Assembly: GCA_036010965.1 (NCBI GenBank)
Contig: DASCMO010000132.1
Location: forward strand, 1 to 21,604
Direction: 5' to 3'
From: GCA-2686265 sp036010965
Lineage (GTDB): Bacteria; Planctomycetota; UBA1135; GCA-002686595
Length of the DNA stretch: 21,604 nucleotides
Of this stretch, positions 1 through 7,913 are shown in pieces. The translations under genes and the position numbers were made by a program. The notes below the pieces were generated by a model. That model was given only the letters and a program-made list of their open reading frames with translations. It ran no database searches and was not told the DNA's origin. Each line of letters starts with the position of its first letter. Positions within the stretch are counted from its first letter, which is position 1.

Positions 1-36
1 CCAAGGCGCGGGCCCGACCCGCGGACGCCTAGCCGC

Positions 37-1866
37 ATGCGCGAGAGCTACGGGCGACCTCTGCGCGATCCCGAGGCGCACATCCCCGCGGAGATCGACG
101 CGCGACGCCTCGCGAACGTCTCCCCGCCCGAGCTGCAGAGCGCCCTGGTATGGAGCGAGCATTGCACCGAGTGCGCCATGCCCGCCTGCTACACGACCTG
201 CGAGCTGTACACGCCGCGCCACGACCTGCACTGCCGCCGCTTCGCCACCGACATCGCCACGGCCTCGGCGGAGGGACCCGGGGCACCCTGGATGACCGTC
301 CGCTTTCGCCGCTGGGCACGACTCCAGGCCGAGGGCATCCCCAGCCTCTTTCGCCCGCGACGGGCCGCGCACATCGAAGGCCTCGACCGCGCCCTGGGCG
401 GGCTCCTGCGCGGCACGCCCCTGCCCCACGGCTTCCGCATGCGCCTCGTGAACTGGTGGACGCGTGCCAAGGGCCGCGCCTTCCACCGCGCGCGCTCAGC
501 GGACATCGGCGCCGCCACCCACTTCGTATGCGAGGCCTACAACCACGGCCGGGAGCCCGTCGCGGTCCTGTTCTCCCTGCGTCAGAAGAGCCGGCCCACA
601 CACCACCTGCCCCACCGCATCGAGCTGCAACCCGGCTACAACCTCGACAGCTTGCCCACGGCGAAGTTCTTCCACGACCTGCGCCACGACGAGGAGTTCT
701 TCGTCCACCTTGAACAGGAAGCGGACGAACACGGGGCGCACCTCAGCTTCGGCCACCTCGACTTCGTGCACGAGCCGTCCTGTGCAGAGCCACGGGGGAG
801 CGCCGCCGGAACAGCGTCAACAGCGCGCGCCAAGTGCGTCGTCTGGGACCTGGACGAGACGCTCTGGGACGGGATCCTCGTCGAACAAGGCCCGGACGCC
901 CTCGAACCCCGCGCGCGGGTGCTGGAGGTGATCACCGAACTCGACCGGCGCGGCATCCTCAACTCGATCGCCAGCAAGAACCATCCCGAACACGTCGAGG
1001 CCGTGCTGCGGCGCCTGGGGATCTGGGAGCTGTTCGTGTTCCCCCAGATCGGCTGGGGACCGAAGAGCGAGGCTGTGCGCCGCATCCAGCGCGCACTCAA
1101 CATCGGCATCGACACCTTCGTGTTCGTGGACGACCAGGCCTTCGAGCGGGCCGAAGTCGAGGCCGCCCTGCCCGAGGTGACGGTCCTCGACGACCAGGCG
1201 GGAGCCGAACTCGACGCGTCCGAGCTCTGTGATGTCCCGCGCACCAGCGAGAGCGCCCGGCGTCGGCAGTTCTATCAAGAGCAGATCCTGCGCGATGACG
1301 CGGCGGGCTCCTCCGAGGGCGAGTACGCCGATTTCCTGCGCTCCTGCCGGCTCGTGATGGAGATCGAAACCCTGCGCGAGCCGCTGCTGGACCGGGTCCA
1401 CGAGCTGGTGCAGCGCACGAACCAGATGAACTTCTCGGGCCGACGCTACTCCAAGGCACGCCTGGCGGAGCTCGCCGCCGACCATGAGCGTACCTGCCTC
1501 GTGATCCGCTGCGCGGACCGCTTCGGCGACTACGGCATCATCGGCTTCGGGATCCTGCACGATGCTGAGGCCTGCCTGGAAGACCTGATGTTCTCCTGCC
1601 GCATCCAGTCCAAGCGCGTCGAGCACCACTTCATCGCGCACCTCGCCGCGCGCGTCGCGCGCGCGGGCGCCGACACCCTGCACGCCCGTTACCGCGCGAC
1701 CGAGCGCAACGCGCCCTCGGGTAAGGTCTTCGACGCCCTGGGCTTCGAACTCTCGCGCACGGAAGACGACCTGCGCGAGCTGACCCTCGACCTGGCAGAC
1801 TTCGAATTAGGCGAGCGCCTGATCGAGGTACGCGAAGCCGCCGGAGCGGAGGCCGATGGAGACTGA
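37..1866 (+). CDS. FkbH-like HAD-superfamily phosphatase/transferase with Cys-rich N-terminus and GNAT-like C-terminus
   Basis: 609 aa from the ATG at 37. The FkbH-type HAD core starts at about residue 265, and its catalytic motif VWDLDETLWDG places D271 and D273 as nucleophile and acid/base. Further HAD signals are IASKNHPEH and FVFVDDQAFERAEVE. Residues about 430-590 look like the GNAT-like tail of FkbH proteins (RTNQMNFSGRRYS, CADRFGDYGIIGFG). In FkbH enzymes the HAD part loads a glyceryl unit from 1,3-bisphosphoglycerate onto a carrier protein, but no carrier protein or synthase gene is visible here, so the substrate is unknown. The first about 260 residues are not standard: a CX2CX4CX3C cluster (C43, C46, C51, C55) with C66 close by, then a probable beta-rich segment (about 165-250). 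The reading frame is open upstream to the window edge and no clear ribosome site precedes the ATG, so the true start may lie further upstream. The gene overlaps the next by 11 bp. Confidence 0.82.
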   Translation: MRESYGRPLRDPEAHIPAEIDARRLANVSPPELQSALVWSEHCTECAMPACYTTCELYTPRHDLHCRRFATDIATASAEGPGAPWMTVRFRRWARLQAEGIPSLFRPRRAAHIEGLDRALGGLLRGTPLPHGFRMRLVNWWTRAKGRAFHRARSADIGAATHFVCEAYNHGREPVAVLFSLRQKSRPTHHLPHRIELQPGYNLDSLPTAKFFHDLRHDEEFFVHLEQEADEHGAHLSFGHLDFVHEPSCAEPRGSAAGTASTARAKCVVWDLDETLWDGILVEQGPDALEPRARVLEVITELDRRGILNSIASKNHPEHVEAVLRRLGIWELFVFPQIGWGPKSEAVRRIQRALNIGIDTFVFVDDQAFERAEVEAALPEVTVLDDQAGAELDASELCDVPRTSESARRRQFYQEQILRDDAAGSSEGEYADFLRSCRLVMEIETLREPLLDRVHELVQRTNQMNFSGRRYSKARLAELAADHERTCLVIRCADRFGDYGIIGFGILHDAEACLEDLMFSCRIQSKRVEHHFIAHLAARVARAGADTLHARYRATERNAPSGKVFDALGFELSRTEDDLRELTLDLADFELGERLIEVREAAGAEADGD

Positions 1867-2644
1867 ATCCGGCCCGACTCCGCCGCGGCCCACAACCGTC
1901 CGGGAGATCCTCGAGCGCAAGGTCTCGCGCGTCGTGCGGGCCAAGCGCATCCCCATGCGCAACACCGTCGGAGTCGTGTCGTTCTCCTTCGACGACGTGA
2001 CGCGCAGCGCCTGCCGCAAGGGTAGAGACCTGCTCGAAGCCCACGACAGCCTGGGGACCTACTACGCCTGCGGCGGCCTTACCGATCAGGTGCGCGGCGA
2101 CGGCGCCGACCCCTTCCACTCGCGCGCCGACCTGCTGGGCCTGGCGGAAGCCGGCCACGAGCTCGGCTGCCACGGCTTCGCCCACCTCCCCTACCAGCAG
2201 CGAGACCTGGGCGAGGTGCGCGCAGACCTCGAGCGCAGCCGCGCCTTCTTCGGCGAGCTGGGCCGCGACCTGCCGCCCGCCAACTTCGCCTATCCCTACG
2301 GTCAGGTGGCGCCGGCCATCAAGGGCATCATCCGTGAGCGCTACGTGAGCGCGCGCGGGGTGCAGGCCGCGGTGAACCTCAAGAGCGTGGACCTGGCCCT
2401 GCTCGCGGCCGTTCCGCTCTACTCGAGCGAGCTCACCGAGGCCGCGGTCGCCGAGCTGATCGAGCGCACGGAACGCGAGCGCGGCTGGCTGATCTTCTTC
2501 ACCCACGGTGTCGTCGACACCCCCGGTCCCTTCGACTGCACCCCCGCCCTCCTGGACTTCGCCCTGGCCAGCGCCGCGCGCTCCGACTGCCGCGTCCTGA
2601 CGGTCGCCCACGCCCTGGGCCAGATCGCGTTCCGCCCGGCCTGA
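1856..2644 (+). CDS. Polysaccharide deacetylase family protein (NodB homology domain)
   Basis: 262 aa. NodB-fold deacetylases remove N- or O-acetyl groups from glycans with a metal held by Asp-His-His. The motifs are visible in order: motif 1 SFSFDD (D46 base, D47 metal), motif 2 HGFAH (H106 and H110, metal ligands), motif 3 FAYPYG (about 144-149), and a late FFTHG with H217 in the place of the catalytic His of motif 5. Length is normal for a single-domain member. There is no signal peptide or membrane segment, so it probably acts in the cytoplasm or on a precursor. The ATG overlaps the end of the FkbH-like gene, implying translational coupling and a shared pathway, for example a decorated glycan or lipid-linked sugar. 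The substrate is unknown. It ends 26 bp before the convergent oxidoreductase gene. Confidence 0.85.
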   Translation: METESGPTPPRPTTVREILERKVSRVVRAKRIPMRNTVGVVSFSFDDVTRSACRKGRDLLEAHDSLGTYYACGGLTDQVRGDGADPFHSRADLLGLAEAGHELGCHGFAHLPYQQRDLGEVRADLERSRAFFGELGRDLPPANFAYPYGQVAPAIKGIIRERYVSARGVQAAVNLKSVDLALLAAVPLYSSELTEAAVAELIERTERERGWLIFFTHGVVDTPGPFDCTPALLDFALASAARSDCRVLTVAHALGQIAFRPA

Positions 2645-2670
2645 CTCGCGGGCGAGGGCGGAGTCCAGGC

Positions 2671-3300
2671 TCAGCGCACGAGGGCCGCGACGGCCTCGCG
2701 CACGCGCCGACACTCGGTCTCGAAGCGCGCCGGCGTCAGGTGCTCCACGGAGTAGAGCGCCACGCGCCCGGTGAGGCGCACGCCGCAAGGGCCGAGCACG
2801 GCCCGGCGCCAGAAGGCTTCGGAAGCGCCGCGGAACACGAGGCGGTCGATCGCACGCCGGGTGTTGAAGGTCTGCACGAGCAGCGCCTGCCGTCCGGCGA
2901 GCAGCGCCTGGGGCGAGCGGCCCACGCGGTGGGCGAGCGCCACATCCTCCACGAGCACGCGATCGATCCAGCCCTTGAGGATCGCCGGCGGCGCGAACCA
3001 CCAGGTGGGGTGAACGAACACCAGGGCCTCCGCCCAGCGCACCTCTTCCTGGTAGCGGTGGGTGAGCGGGTCGTCGACGGCCGAGCAACGCTCGGCGTGG
3101 CGCTGCTCGGGGTCCAGGCGCAACACCGGATCGAAGCCATCCGCCAGCAGGTCCTGCAGGCGCTGCTGCGCGCCGAGGCGCTCGAGCTCGCCCAGGACCA
3201 CCTCGACCAGCTGGCCGCCGAGGCCGGCCTCGCGCCCCGCTCCGTGGACGACGACCACGCGCCGTCCGCTCGCCTCGCTGCTCGTCGCGTGCTGCTCCAT
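2671..3300 (-). CDS. NAD(P)H-dependent quinone oxidoreductase, flavodoxin-like fold (NQO1/KefF/MdaB family)
   Basis: 209 aa. This family reduces quinones or other electrophiles by two electrons with bound FAD or FMN and NAD(P)H. The central signature is clear: a hydrophobic strand VFVHPTWWF followed by PPAILKGWIDRVL (about residues 95-115), which is the typical flavin-site WW...P..LKGW.DRV pattern. The N-terminal strand RRVVVVHGAG (about 13-22) is followed by a Gly-containing turn, as in the flavodoxin-like fold. Length matches the family (190-230 aa), and there is no signal peptide, so it is cytoplasmic. It is convergent with the deacetylase gene and divergent from the formate dehydrogenase operon. 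Whether it is functionally tied to formate metabolism is unknown; a detoxification or quinone-pool role is equally plausible. Confidence 0.85.
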   Translation of the reverse strand: MEQHATSSEASGRRVVVVHGAGREAGLGGQLVEVVLGELERLGAQQRLQDLLADGFDPVLRLDPEQRHAERCSAVDDPLTHRYQEEVRWAEALVFVHPTWWFAPPAILKGWIDRVLVEDVALAHRVGRSPQALLAGRQALLVQTFNTRRAIDRLVFRGASEAFWRRAVLGPCGVRLTGRVALYSVEHLTPARFETECRRVREAVAALVR

Positions 3301-3530
3301 GACTTTCGTCGGCGCCCGGTCGCCGCGAGGATGCTACCCGGGAGCCGTGATCATGCCGCATACCGCCACGCGCAAACGGCTCGCAGAGCATCCCGCCCGC
3401 TCGTCTTGGAGTGCACCCGGGCCGGGGTCGCCGCCACGCCGCCGAGAGGGCGCTCCGCGGGCGGCCTGCTGCGGCCCTCGGCCACCGCAATCTTCGGTGC
3501 AATCGGACGCCGATCCTCTACCCTGGCCGC
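3301..3530. other. Divergent intergenic region upstream of the formate dehydrogenase operon
   Basis: A 230-bp region between two divergent genes that should contain promoters for both. I see no convincing -35/-10 pair, repeat or operator. The long reading frames crossing it on either strand are low-complexity Arg/Ala/Pro-rich shadows caused by high GC. The formate dehydrogenase frame is open upstream to 3411, but the homologous part begins at the GTG at 3531. Confidence 0.5.
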
Positions 3531-5162
3531 GTGCGTCCCGACGACTCCGAGCTCATCGACCGCTGGCGGGCGGTACCCGCGCCCCTGCTCGGGCTGTTGC
3601 ACGCCTTCCACGACCGCGACGGTTTCCTCTCCGACGAGGCCCTGCGCGCCGTCTCCGAGGGACTGGGCGTGCCCCTGGCCGACCTGTACGGGACGGTCAG
3701 CTTCTACCACCATTTCGCGCGCGCGAGCGGCGGCCGGGACGCGCCGCGGGTGTGCGACGGGCCCGTCTGCAAGGCGCGCGGGAGCGACGCGCTGCTGGCC
3801 GAGCTCGAGGGCGCGACGCCCATGCCCTGCGCTGGCCGCTGCGATGAGCCGATCCCTGTCCTGCGCGGCGGGGAGTGCCTGGTCGGAACGCCGGGCGAGG
3901 GCCTGCGTGCGGCGCCCACGCCCTTGCCGCCGCCCAACCCCGGCGGCCTGGAGGAGTGCTGCTTCGCCCACGTGCGGGAAGAGGGCCGCGCCTCCCTGGC
4001 GGGCTACGGCGCCGGCGACGGATACCGCGCCCTGGCGAGGGCGCGCGAGATGAGCGCCGAGGCGCTGCTCGACGAGCTCGACGCCTCGGGCCTGACGGGT
4101 CGCGGAGGCGCCGGTTTTCCGACCGCGCGCAAGTGGCGCGCCGTGCGCGAGGCCGCCGGCGGCCCCAAGACGATCGTCTGCAACGCCGACGAGGGCGAAC
4201 CGGGTTGCTTCAAGGACCGGGTGCTGATGGACCACGATCCCCACGCAGTCCTGGAGGGCATGGCCATCGCCGGCCGCGCCACCGGCGCGATGCGCGGCTT
4301 CGTGTACCTGCGCTACGAGTATCCCCACACCCAGGCCATCCTCGAGGACGCCATCGAACAAGCCCGCGCGGAGCTCGGCGAGTTCGAGATCTGGGTGCGG
4401 CGCGGCGCGGGCGCCTACATCTGCGGCGAGGAGACCTCGCTGCTCAACAGCCTCGAAGGCGCGCACCCCTTCCCGCGCAACCGCCCGCCCTACCCCGTCA
4501 CCCACGGCTTCGAACAGACACCGACCGCCGTCAACAACGTCGAGACCCTCGCCTCCGTGCCACCCATCGTCGAGCGCGGCGCCGACTGGTACGCGGGTCT
4601 CGGCCTCGGGGACCAACGGGGCACGAAGATCATCAGCCTCTCGGGCGACATCCGCCGACCGGGGAACTACGAGGTGCCCCTCGGCTTCTCCCTGCGCACC
4701 CTGCTGTTCGACTGGGCCGGCGGAGGGGAGGACGGGCGCGAGCTGCAAGCCGTCACGATGGCCGGGCTCTCGGGCGGCTTCCTGGGCGCCGACGCCTGGG
4801 ACGCGACCCTCGACGAGCCCTGCCTGCGCGCGCGCGGCTCCTTCCTGGGCGCCGGCGGCGTGATGGTGTTCGATGAACGGCGCGACATGGTCGACATCGC
4901 ACGCCAGGCCATGTCCTTCTTCGCCGACGAGTCCTGCGGAAAGTGCTTCCCCTGTCGCATCGGCACCGAGCGGCTGACCGAGCGCCTCTCGGGCGCGGCC
5001 GGGCCGACCCGACCGGAGCTGTGGAAGGAACAAGTGCACGCCATCGGCCACACCATGGCGCAGGTCAGCGCCTGCGGCCTCGGCATCGCCGCTCCGCTGA
5101 TCACCGAGAGCCTGTTGCGACACTTCCCCGAACAGGTGGACGAGACCCTCTCGCGGCGATGA
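3531..5162 (+). CDS. NAD-dependent formate dehydrogenase diaphorase subunit, fused NuoE-like and NuoF-like domains
   Basis: 543 aa if started at the GTG at 3531; an ATG at 3411 in the same frame would add 40 low-complexity residues and looks wrong. Residues 1-130 are a NuoE/FdsG-like thioredoxin-fold domain whose [2Fe-2S] ligands are C75, C80, C100 and C104 (CX4C...CX3C). Residues about 145-540 are NuoF/FdsB-like: FMN-site GRGGAGFPTARKW (190-202), NADEGEPGCFKDR (218-230), NADH-site GAGAYICGEETSLL (292-305), PTAVNNVETL (331-340), and a [4Fe-4S] site ESCGKCFPC (C469, C472, C475) plus C515. The subunit takes electrons from the catalytic subunit and reduces NAD+, or works in reverse. The stop overlaps the catalytic gene start (ATGA), indicating tight coupling. 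In the soluble FDHs I know best, these two domains are separate proteins (FdsG and FdsB); here they are one chain. Confidence 0.92.
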   Translation: MRPDDSELIDRWRAVPAPLLGLLHAFHDRDGFLSDEALRAVSEGLGVPLADLYGTVSFYHHFARASGGRDAPRVCDGPVCKARGSDALLAELEGATPMPCAGRCDEPIPVLRGGECLVGTPGEGLRAAPTPLPPPNPGGLEECCFAHVREEGRASLAGYGAGDGYRALARAREMSAEALLDELDASGLTGRGGAGFPTARKWRAVREAAGGPKTIVCNADEGEPGCFKDRVLMDHDPHAVLEGMAIAGRATGAMRGFVYLRYEYPHTQAILEDAIEQARAELGEFEIWVRRGAGAYICGEETSLLNSLEGAHPFPRNRPPYPVTHGFEQTPTAVNNVETLASVPPIVERGADWYAGLGLGDQRGTKIISLSGDIRRPGNYEVPLGFSLRTLLFDWAGGGEDGRELQAVTMAGLSGGFLGADAWDATLDEPCLRARGSFLGAGGVMVFDERRDMVDIARQAMSFFADESCGKCFPCRIGTERLTERLSGAAGPTRPELWKEQVHAIGHTMAQVSACGLGIAAPLITESLLRHFPEQVDETLSRR

Positions 5163-7864
5163 GCACCACCAGCGCACAAGAGCTGACCCTGGACGGGCAG
5201 GCGGTCCGCTTCGAGGCTGGCGAGAGCCTCTACGAGCTCGCACGCCGGCACACGGACGCGGTCCCCACCCTCTGCTTCAACGATCGCCTGGCCCCCCTGG
5301 GCGCCTGCCGCTTGTGTGTGGTCGAGGTCGAAGGCGAGGCGCGCCCGGTGGCCTCCTGCACGACCATCGCGCGCGCCGGCATGGTGGTGCGCACGCGCAC
5401 CGAGTCCCTCGAACTGCACCGCAAGACCCTGATGGAGCTCGTGGTCTCCGAGAACCCCGCCGGAGCGGTCATCGACCCCTTGCGCGGGCGAGCCTCGCAA
5501 GAGCTGGCGCAGCTCGCCGTGCGCTATCAAGCAGACGGCAAGCGCTTCGCGGGCGCGCGCTCGGGAGCCTCGCGTCCCGACGACCCCAACCCGATGATCC
5601 TGCGCGATTACGACCACTGCATCTCGTGCTACCGCTGCGTGCGGGCCTGCAACGAGCAGCAGGGCGATTTCGCCATCAGCATCCAGGGCCGCGGATTCCA
5701 GACGCAGATCGTGACCGAGTTCGACGGCGCGCTCGCAGACTCCGCCTGCACCTTCTGCGGCCAGTGCGTCCAGACCTGCCCGACCGGCGCCCTGGCCGAC
5801 CGACGCGCCCTCGAGCACGCGGAAACGCCCGGAGAGTTGACCGCCACGCGCTCGATCTGTCCCTACTGCGGCGTGGGTTGCAGCCTGGACATTCTGAGCA
5901 AGGGCGACACGATCGTCGGCGTGCAGCCGGCGCCCGACGGCCCGGCGAACGAGGGCGCCCTGTGCGTCAAGGGCCAGTTCGCGTGGGAGTGGGTCCAGCA
6001 CCCCGACCGCCTGCGCCACCCGCTGGTGCGCGTGGACGGCGAGCTGGTCGAGGCCTCCTGGGACGAAGCCCTCGAGCGCGCTGCCGAGGGGTTCAGGAAG
6101 GTCAAGAAGGCCCACGGCCGCGAGGCGGTCTACGCGATGGCCTCGGGCCGCGCCCCGCACGAGTCGGCGTACACGGTCCAGAAGCTCATCCGGACCTGCT
6201 TCCAGACCAACCACGTCGACAACTGCTCCCGAGCGTGACACGCCCCCACGGTGGCCGGTCTGGCCGCCACCCTCGGACGTGGAGCCATGTCGAACCCCCT
6301 GGCGGACATGGACAAGCCCGATGTGATCTTCTGCATCGGGACCAACATGACCGAGACCCATCCGGTCGCGGCCACGCGCTTGAAGAAAGGCCAGGCGCGG
6401 GGCGCGACGCTGATCGTCGCAGACCCCCGGCGCATCCCCCTGGCGCGCCGCGCCGATATCCACCTGCCCCTGAAGGTCGGCACGGACGTCGCGCTCTTGT
6501 GCGGCATGGCGCACGTGATCGAGCGCGAGGGATTGGTGGACGAAGCCTTCATCACCGAGCGCACGGAGGGCTGGGAGCGCCTGCGCGATCACCTGCGCAA
6601 GTGCACGCCCGAGTGGGCCGAGGACATCACCGGCGTCAGGGCAACCGACATCGAACGGGCGGCGATCGCCTACGGCAAGGCCGAGCGCGGCGCCATCTAC
6701 TACACCCTCGGGATCACCGAGCACATCTGCGGCGTCGACAACGTCCAGAGCCTCTGCAACCTGATGTTGATGACGGGCAACGTCGGCCGCGAGGGAACGG
6801 GGATCAACCCCATGCGCGGCCAGAACAACATCCAGGGCGCGGGGGACGCCGGCGCCCTGCCCAACAACTACCCCGGCTTCCAGCCCGTGACCGAACCCGC
6901 CCACCAGGCCAAGTTCGAGCGCGCCTGGGGTGTAAAAGTCGACCTCGAGAAGGGCATGACGAAGGTGCGCGCCCTCGAACGCGTGGGCGAGAAGATCTTC
7001 GGCATGCTGATCTGCGGCGAGAACACCGTGGTCTCCGATCCGAACATGGACCACTGCCGGCACGCCCTTGAGAGCCTCGACCACCTCGTGGTGATCGACC
7101 TCTTCGTGACCGAGACGGCCGAGCTGGCGGACGTGGTGCTGCCCGCCAGCGCCTGGGGCGAGACCGACGGGGTGTACACGAACACCGAGCGCCGCCCTCA
7201 GCGCGTGCGGGCCGCCGTCCCCCCTGTCGGCGAGGCGCGAGCGGAGTGGTGGATCCTCTCCCAGATCGCCCGCCGCCTGGGCGCCGCGGGGTTCGAGTAC
7301 GAGAGCGCCGCGGATGTCTTCAACGAGTTCTGCTCCCTGGCGCCCACCTACAGCGGCCTGAACTGGGACCTGATCGCCGAGGGGCGCCACCACTGGCCCG
7401 TGCCAGAACCGGGGCACCCGGGCACGCCGGTGCTGCACGTTGGCGAGTTCCCGCGCGGACGCGCTCTCTTCATGACACCCGAGTACCGCGACCCGGCCGA
7501 GGTGGTCGACGAACAGTACCCGGTCTGGCTCACCACCGGCCGGCGCCTCGCCCACTACCACACGCGCACCATGAGCGGTCGTTCCGCCGGCCCGGAGTTC
7601 CTGGTGCCCGAGGAGCTCGTCGAGGTCCACCCCGAGGACGTCTCCTCCTGGGGCCTGGCCGACGGCGGCCTGGCCACCCTCTCCAGCCGCCGCGGACGGG
7701 TGGTGGTGAAGGTGGCGGCCGATGACACCTCCCCGCGCGGGACGGTCTTCTGCAGCTTCAGCTTCAGCGAGGTGCCCGTGAACGTCCTCACGGGTTCGGG
7801 CTACGACCCGATCACCGACACGGCGGAGTTGAAGGTCTGCCCGGTGAGCATCGAGCCGGCCTGA
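5159..7864 (+). CDS. fdhA: Selenocysteine-containing formate dehydrogenase catalytic (alpha) subunit, molybdopterin oxidoreductase
   Basis: 901 aa when the in-frame TGA at 6236-6238 is read as selenocysteine (U360). Formate is oxidised at a Mo/W-bis-MGD centre ligated by this residue. Domains in order: [2Fe-2S] ferredoxin-like (C39, C50, C53, C67); two [4Fe-4S] clusters (C154, C157, C160, C164 and C197, C200, C203, C207); the FDH [4Fe-4S] domain SICPYCGVGC (C234, C237, C241, with C269); then the molybdopterin core and the C-terminal MGD-binding domain with LTTGRRLAHYHTRTMSGR. The context NCSRA-U-HAPTVAGL matches the active-site strand of FDHs, where Cys or Sec is followed by His, and the frame continues uninterrupted for 541 more residues. 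Residues about 97-125 lack the His and Cys of the NuoG-type His-Cys cluster usually present there. The start overlaps the diaphorase stop. Automated callers will report two ORFs, ending at 6238 and starting near 6251. Confidence 0.93.
6236..6238 (+). other. UGA codon predicted to encode selenocysteine (U360 of FdhA)
   Basis: TGA sits exactly at the active-site Cys/Sec position of formate dehydrogenases: residues C-S-R-A precede it and H-A-P-T-V-A-G-L follow in the same frame. All family motifs before and after it stay in one frame, so this is neither a frameshift nor a true end. The following nucleotides form a SECIS-like hairpin. Recoding requires SelB, tRNA-Sec and SelA/SelD, none of which lies in this window. 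Confidence 0.92.
6239..6271 (+). promoter_or_regulatory. Bacterial SECIS element in fdhA mRNA
   Basis: Directly after the TGA, GGTGGCC (6250-6256) pairs with GGCCGCC (6262-6268) as 7 bp including one U-G pair, closing the loop GGTCT (6257-6261). A competing 6-bp pairing, GGTGGC with GCCACC (6266-6271), is also possible. From memory of the E. coli fdhF sequence, the GGUCU loop begins at the same distance, 18 nt after the UGA, and is identical. The G-U of this loop is the SelB contact in the E. coli element. The element is read as codons as well (HAPTVAGLAAT). Confidence 0.85.
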
Positions 7865-7865
7865 T

Positions 7866-7896
7866 GCGCGCCGGCGGACGGCCGTAGCCCGCGCGC
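7866..7896. terminator. Possible GC-rich hairpin between convergent genes
   Basis: GCGCGC (7866-7871) and GCGCGC (7891-7896) can pair around a 19-nt loop in the 49-bp gap between the fdhA stop and the stop of the convergent sulfatase-like gene. There is no T tract on either side, so it is at best a weak or factor-assisted bidirectional terminator. Such short GC palindromes are common by chance at this base composition. Confidence 0.25.
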
Positions 7897-7913
7897 CCGA
7901 GCGGCCCGACGAC

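Noticed and set aside
2645..2656. Tiny palindrome CTCGCGGGCGAG between convergent genes as terminator
   Set aside because: Only a 4-bp stem and no T tract.
1631..3502. 623-aa minus-strand frame overlapping the deacetylase and quinone reductase
   Set aside because: Arg/Ala/Pro-rich shadow; real genes with catalytic motifs occupy the same DNA in other frames.
3411..3530. Start of the diaphorase subunit at the ATG at 3411
   Set aside because: The 40 extra residues are Arg/Gly-rich with no family resemblance; the NuoE-like domain begins right after the GTG at 3531.
2740..4053. 437-aa plus-strand frame across the quinone reductase and diaphorase start
   Set aside because: Composition and lack of motifs show an antisense or off-frame shadow.
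6236..6238. TGA as a true stop, making fdhA a pseudogene or two genes
   Set aside because: The frame continues without shift, the residue is the catalytic Cys/Sec position, and a SECIS-like hairpin follows at the expected distance.
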